From: Monosporascus cannonballus | Lineage: Eukaryota > Ascomycota > Sordariomycetes > Xylariales | Assembly (NCBI GenBank): GCA_004154925.1 | Contig: QJNS01000210.1 | Span: 1-64,000 of the forward strand | Direction: 5' to 3' | DNA: 64,000 bases | Made by a program: the position numbers and the translations under genes | Notes under the pieces: generated by a model | The model's database searches: none | What the model was told of the DNA's origin: nothing | What the model saw: the letters and a program-made list of their open reading frames with translations, nothing else | In this document: one piece after another, positions 60,292-64,000 of the stretch | How the letters are laid out: the number at the start of each line of letters is the position of its first letter | Position numbering within the stretch: the first letter of the stretch is position 1

Positions 60292-60720
60292 AATTAACGG
60301 AAACTAAACGGGCAGTTACTTAGACCTTATATAAAATCGGAAAAACGCTATTAGAAATTGAGCGCCTAAAAAACGTGCCAAAATTGACATTTTATAACAT
60401 TATCCGCCGTTACAAAGAAATAAAGGCCGCCGGTTATTTTATTGTCTTTAAATTGCGACCAAAACCTAAAACCCTTATTAAAATAGCGGTACGAATTTCT
60501 TGACAGCTTATTCTAATAACTGTTAAAAAACGACGCGTTTTTTTTCCAAATCTTAAAAACGTTAAACAAACTCGAAATTAAGTTTTACCAGATAACGGTT
60601 CGCAAAACCCGTAAACGTAATAAAAAAGCGCTTTAAAAAATACGCTATATATAATAAATTTTATCTCGAAAAAAAAAACATTTTAGAAACGTTACAAAAC
60701 CTCGTATTAAACTTTTAATA
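60292..60720 (+). pseudogene. Tc1/mariner-type transposase relict, N-terminal region
   Basis: The plus strand gives LEIERLKNVPKLTFYNIIRR (helix-turn-helix) and YKEIKAAGYFIVFKLRPKPK. After stops it gives ITVKKRRVFFPNLKNV and, in another frame, ITVRKTRKRNKKALKNTLYI then FISKKKTF. The order and spacing match the paired helix-turn-helix DNA-binding half of Tc1-like transposases. The DDE catalytic half downstream was not confidently readable. Frame changes and stops show it is dead. Confidence 0.6.
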
Positions 60721-61539
60721 TTAATTTTATAAAATAATTTAGAAATCATATACGATAACTATATAATTTATATTACATATAATATTAAAAAGATTATAAC
60801 GAAAATTACTTTAAATTCTCATTTCTAAATTAAGTAATTTAAGCAAATATTTAATATTACTTTATAAAATAAAAATAAAACGTTTTTACTATTTTCGATT
60901 AGAATTTTTACAGGAATAAATAGACCTATTTTAATACAATATCAATAATCTATTTGGGTTTCGTTTAATAACAAATAATAGCTAAATACGGCTTTGACAT
61001 TATACTACTAAATAAATCTCGCTAGGTATTAATATTTAAAAAATTAATTTTATTTAAAAGGTTTAATATAGTATTTATATTATATAATTGATATTAAAAC
61101 CGGATTTATTCTTGAAAAATATTTAATGCATAATTAAGTTATAATTATGTAAATACAAAATATATTTAGATTTAAGCTATATGTTCTAAGTTAAGCTAAA
61201 TATACAGAAATTCATTATACGATATAATTTATATAATAGACATTACATCCAGTATCTTGTAACATAATAACCAATTTATAGTCTTTACGACAAAAATAAA
61301 TTGTAGCTTTGTTTTATAAAGTTTTATTTTAAAATCGAATACGTATATAACGAATCTGTTATATATCTATTTAGAAATGTAAGTAATATTCGAAATTGAG
61401 TTTAATTAATAGAAAATAAAAACCGAAAAATAATATACAAGTTTGCTTTTCTAAAACATTTATGAATTTTTTTAATTAAAAACCGATATTTTTAATTCAA
61501 TACTTAGATTAATAATAAGACAACGAAATTAAATAAGAA

Positions 61540-61663
61540 TGTTACGGCACAGAAGAACAAGAGTCTAGCTATTACACCACTAAAAGTGGAACGTTGTCAG
61601 GTCGAGTCCTAATCGCCTTGTTCTGCTCTATATATCTACAAGGTGCTACTTAAGACTGTAACA
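61540..61663 (+). repeat. Solo small LTR (copy D)
   Basis: A 124-bp LTR starting TGTTACGGCAC and ending GACTGTAACA, of the same family as 22025-22148 and the TRIM-like element. Flanks are AAGAA (left) and GAGAA (right), a 5-bp duplication differing at one base by a G/A change compatible with RIP. No partner LTR is nearby. Confidence 0.8.
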
Positions 61664-62275
61664 GAGAAATTATGTATATATAATAGCTTAGCTTACTATA
61701 TATCATTTCTTCTTTTAATAAATATAGTATAAATTTATTAAGTCCGTATAATCTGATGTATATTATTAATATTACTTAAATTACTTGAAAAAGATTAAAA
61801 GTCTTAGCCAAAATCTAGCCATTTACGAATTTACGTTAAACTTTAAAAATTCTTTTCTTAAATAAAAAACTTATATTCTAATATTATTATCTCTTTTTTC
61901 CAAGACTGTTTATCTCAAAAATAAAAGCGGAAAAGGATATTTTTTGAAAAAACCTACTTTAAACTTTTGTAATTAATTTTATTATTATAAGTTATGTTTG
62001 AAAAAATGTTCGTTTAAATTAACGTAATTTTTTCGATAATTATAATAATTCGATTTAAAATTTTGGCATTAATTTTTTTCCTTTTCTAATTATTCGCGTT
62101 TTGACAAAACTGTTTATTTTTATGTTTTAAAATATTTAAATATTAATTATTGTATCTATTGTTACAGTTTTCTTTCCAACGTTTGAATTTTTAATTTCTT
62201 AAAAAATGAACAGAATGTAAAAATATTTACAAAAAAAACCTAATTTAAAAAATAAACATTTAACGCATTAAAAAG

Positions 62276-62666
62276 TGTTATAATCTAATAGACTTGGCGA
62301 GCCTAGAGACGGTCGAGGAGAGAACAAACTAAACTCGACGTAGAGATTAATTACGTGATAAGCTTAAGGCTTTTAGAGGTCTTGGTACCTTAAGCCCCTT
62401 AAGTTATATAGAAGAATTAGAAGGCTTAGAAAGCTTAAGAGGTTAAGCATTTTAAGTACTTTAAGCCGGAAATACGATATATATATTCGTTATTTTCATT
62501 GTTTAAATAGTAGCAGTTTGTACTATAAAATTTCGTTATCTAAAACACGTTCGATATTACGAAATATAATTAATTATGTATTTATTGTTTAAAGTTTTAC
62601 GATATTCTTATTAATATAAATCTATACGACTTTGGTTTAATAATTAGTTAAACCTTTAGCTGTTAA
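62276..62666 (+). repeat. Chromovirus-type LTR, second copy
   Basis: It begins TGTTATAATCTAATAG and its last ~130 bp match the 3' LTR at 38288-38690. The central part has little similarity to that copy and contains repeated CTTAAG(G/C) words. No chromovirus coding remnants were recognised beside it, so it may be a solo LTR. Confidence 0.55.
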
Positions 62667-64000
62667 ATGTTGGATACTTTTGTTTAATAAAACTGTTAGA
62701 TTTTGAAAAATATTTAATATTATTAAAATATCGACTAGTATTTAAAAAACTCTTGTTTAGTAACTTTAGACTCGGACTCGAAAATTCGAGGCAAAAGTTC
62801 AATAACTTGTTAATTAAGTTAAAGCTGTTTTATTTATGCACGCCTTCTTTATTAAGATAAAGCTTAAGAAACCGAAGCTATATAACGAAAAATGTAATTT
62901 TCGATTGTTTTTAAATTTAAATACGCGTTTTTTCGATTTTTCCGCTTAATATATTCACGCATCAGAGTTTGGACGTAAGAATATGCCTAATAAAAAATGT
63001 AATTAATTAGTTCGAATTTGTAATAAAGAATTATTTAAGAAAAAGAAAATCAGATAAAGAAAAGTTTACTAACGAGATTTTTTTTCTTATATATCGGTTC
63101 AGAAAATAAATTACGTAATAATTTCGAAAAGTCAAGCGAAAAATAGTTTGCGGCATAATAGACTTATTAATTACGAGGAAAAAAATTAACCTTTAAATAC
63201 GTAATTATTTTTAAAAATTGCTTATTTAATGTTAAATAAAAAATAACGAAATCGATATTTTTATCGATATATTTTATAAGACATTGAAAAATAATTCTAA
63301 AAATAAAATTATTTAAATCCAACAATTAATTATTTTATATGAGTATATCGTAAAAACGGTTAAAATCGACAACGGATAATTGAAAAACGATACAAAAAAA
63401 GGGCAATACATTTTGCGATTAAGTTATACTAAGTCAAATTAAAAAAGTAGAGCGAAATGCGCCGTTTACTTTTTATAATATCACAATAAAATTTATGAAA
63501 TTCAAGGCGGTTTAGCGTAAGAAAAAGAGTCAAGTGTAATATTACAATTTTAGCAGTATAAGATATTATTAAAAATTTACAAGAAATCTCGACCATAAAG
63601 CAATTGGATTCTTATTCCGAAAAATGATTAATTGATTTGAACGAAAGTTTATTTGCAGAAATAAGTACAACATTAATATATTTCGGGCTTAATATAAATA
63701 AGGGCCGTTATAATAAGAAATTTGACGCAAAATGCGAAAGACTAAGAAATTGGTCCGAAAAGTATTAAAAACATAATAATACGATTTAAAAATAGTTAAA
63801 GAAATATCAAGATTAAATAGAGATTGATTACTTTAAAATTTTAAACCGATATAAGAAAGTATACGTCGTATATTATGGATAATAATAATATTTATTGTAT
63901 AACAAATAAAAGATATTTATTTATTAATATACTATACGTATATACAAAAAGAATTCGATTTTTCTAATTAAATTCGAAAGAATAAGATAAATAAACGGAA
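62667..64000. other. AT-rich repeat tract to window end
   Basis: AT-rich sequence without sustained frames. It may be the interior of an element whose LTR ends at 62666, but no domain was readable. Confidence 0.45.

Overview
The window is from a filamentous ascomycete (Pezizomycotina, probably a Sordariomycete). Fungal signs are short 47-62 nt introns with GT...AG ends and CTGAC/CTAAC branch sites, a Zn2Cys6 regulator, a PKS-NRPS relict, an LPMO-like secreted protein and a PTH11-like rhodopsin-domain protein. Chromovirus, pogo/Fot1, Tc1 and hAT-type elements are also present. Balanced-composition gene islands alternate sharply with extremely AT-rich tracts. In the most AT-rich tracts the surviving C sits mostly in CG, while CA/TG are nearly absent, as expected of repeat-induced point mutation (RIP).

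Layout: a run of 88 C opens the window (possibly a contig-end artefact). An 8.4-kb AT-rich element with hAT-type 12-bp inverted ends and a perfect 8-bp target duplication fills 524-8885. Island 8886-19364 holds decaying genes: FAD monooxygenase (broken only at its start), rhodopsin-domain protein, N-terminal half of an O-methyltransferase with a MITE in its first intron, and an NmrA-like protein. A second hAT-type element (19365-22842, 8-bp duplication CTGTAGAG) follows and carries a solo LTR. Island 22843-28818 has a broken Zn2Cys6-type regulator, a Rab geranylgeranyltransferase alpha pseudogene with three RIP-like nonsense codons, a foldback element and an intact DUF726/TMCO4-like gene. The tract 28819-40239 contains a 476-bp miniature LTR element (TRIM-like, TTCAT duplication), a pair of hAT-family ends, a ruined chromovirus with a chromodomain and a ruined pogo/Fot1 transposase. 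Island 40660-49291 has a PKS-NRPS relict (KR fused to the terminal reductase domain by deletion), an intact five-exon LPMO-like gene, a second foldback element and an intact 1023-aa Zn2Cys6 regulator. The remainder is RIP-degraded repeat with a Tc1/mariner relict, another copy of the small LTR and a second chromovirus LTR.

Three protein-coding genes look intact: the DUF726 protein, the LPMO-like protein and the 1023-aa regulator. FAD monooxygenase, O-methyltransferase, NmrA, PKS-NRPS and a Zn2Cys6 regulator together look like a dead secondary-metabolite cluster broken up by transposons (inference). The most unusual signal is the ~122-bp LTR family, present four times, whose body can fold like a tRNA.
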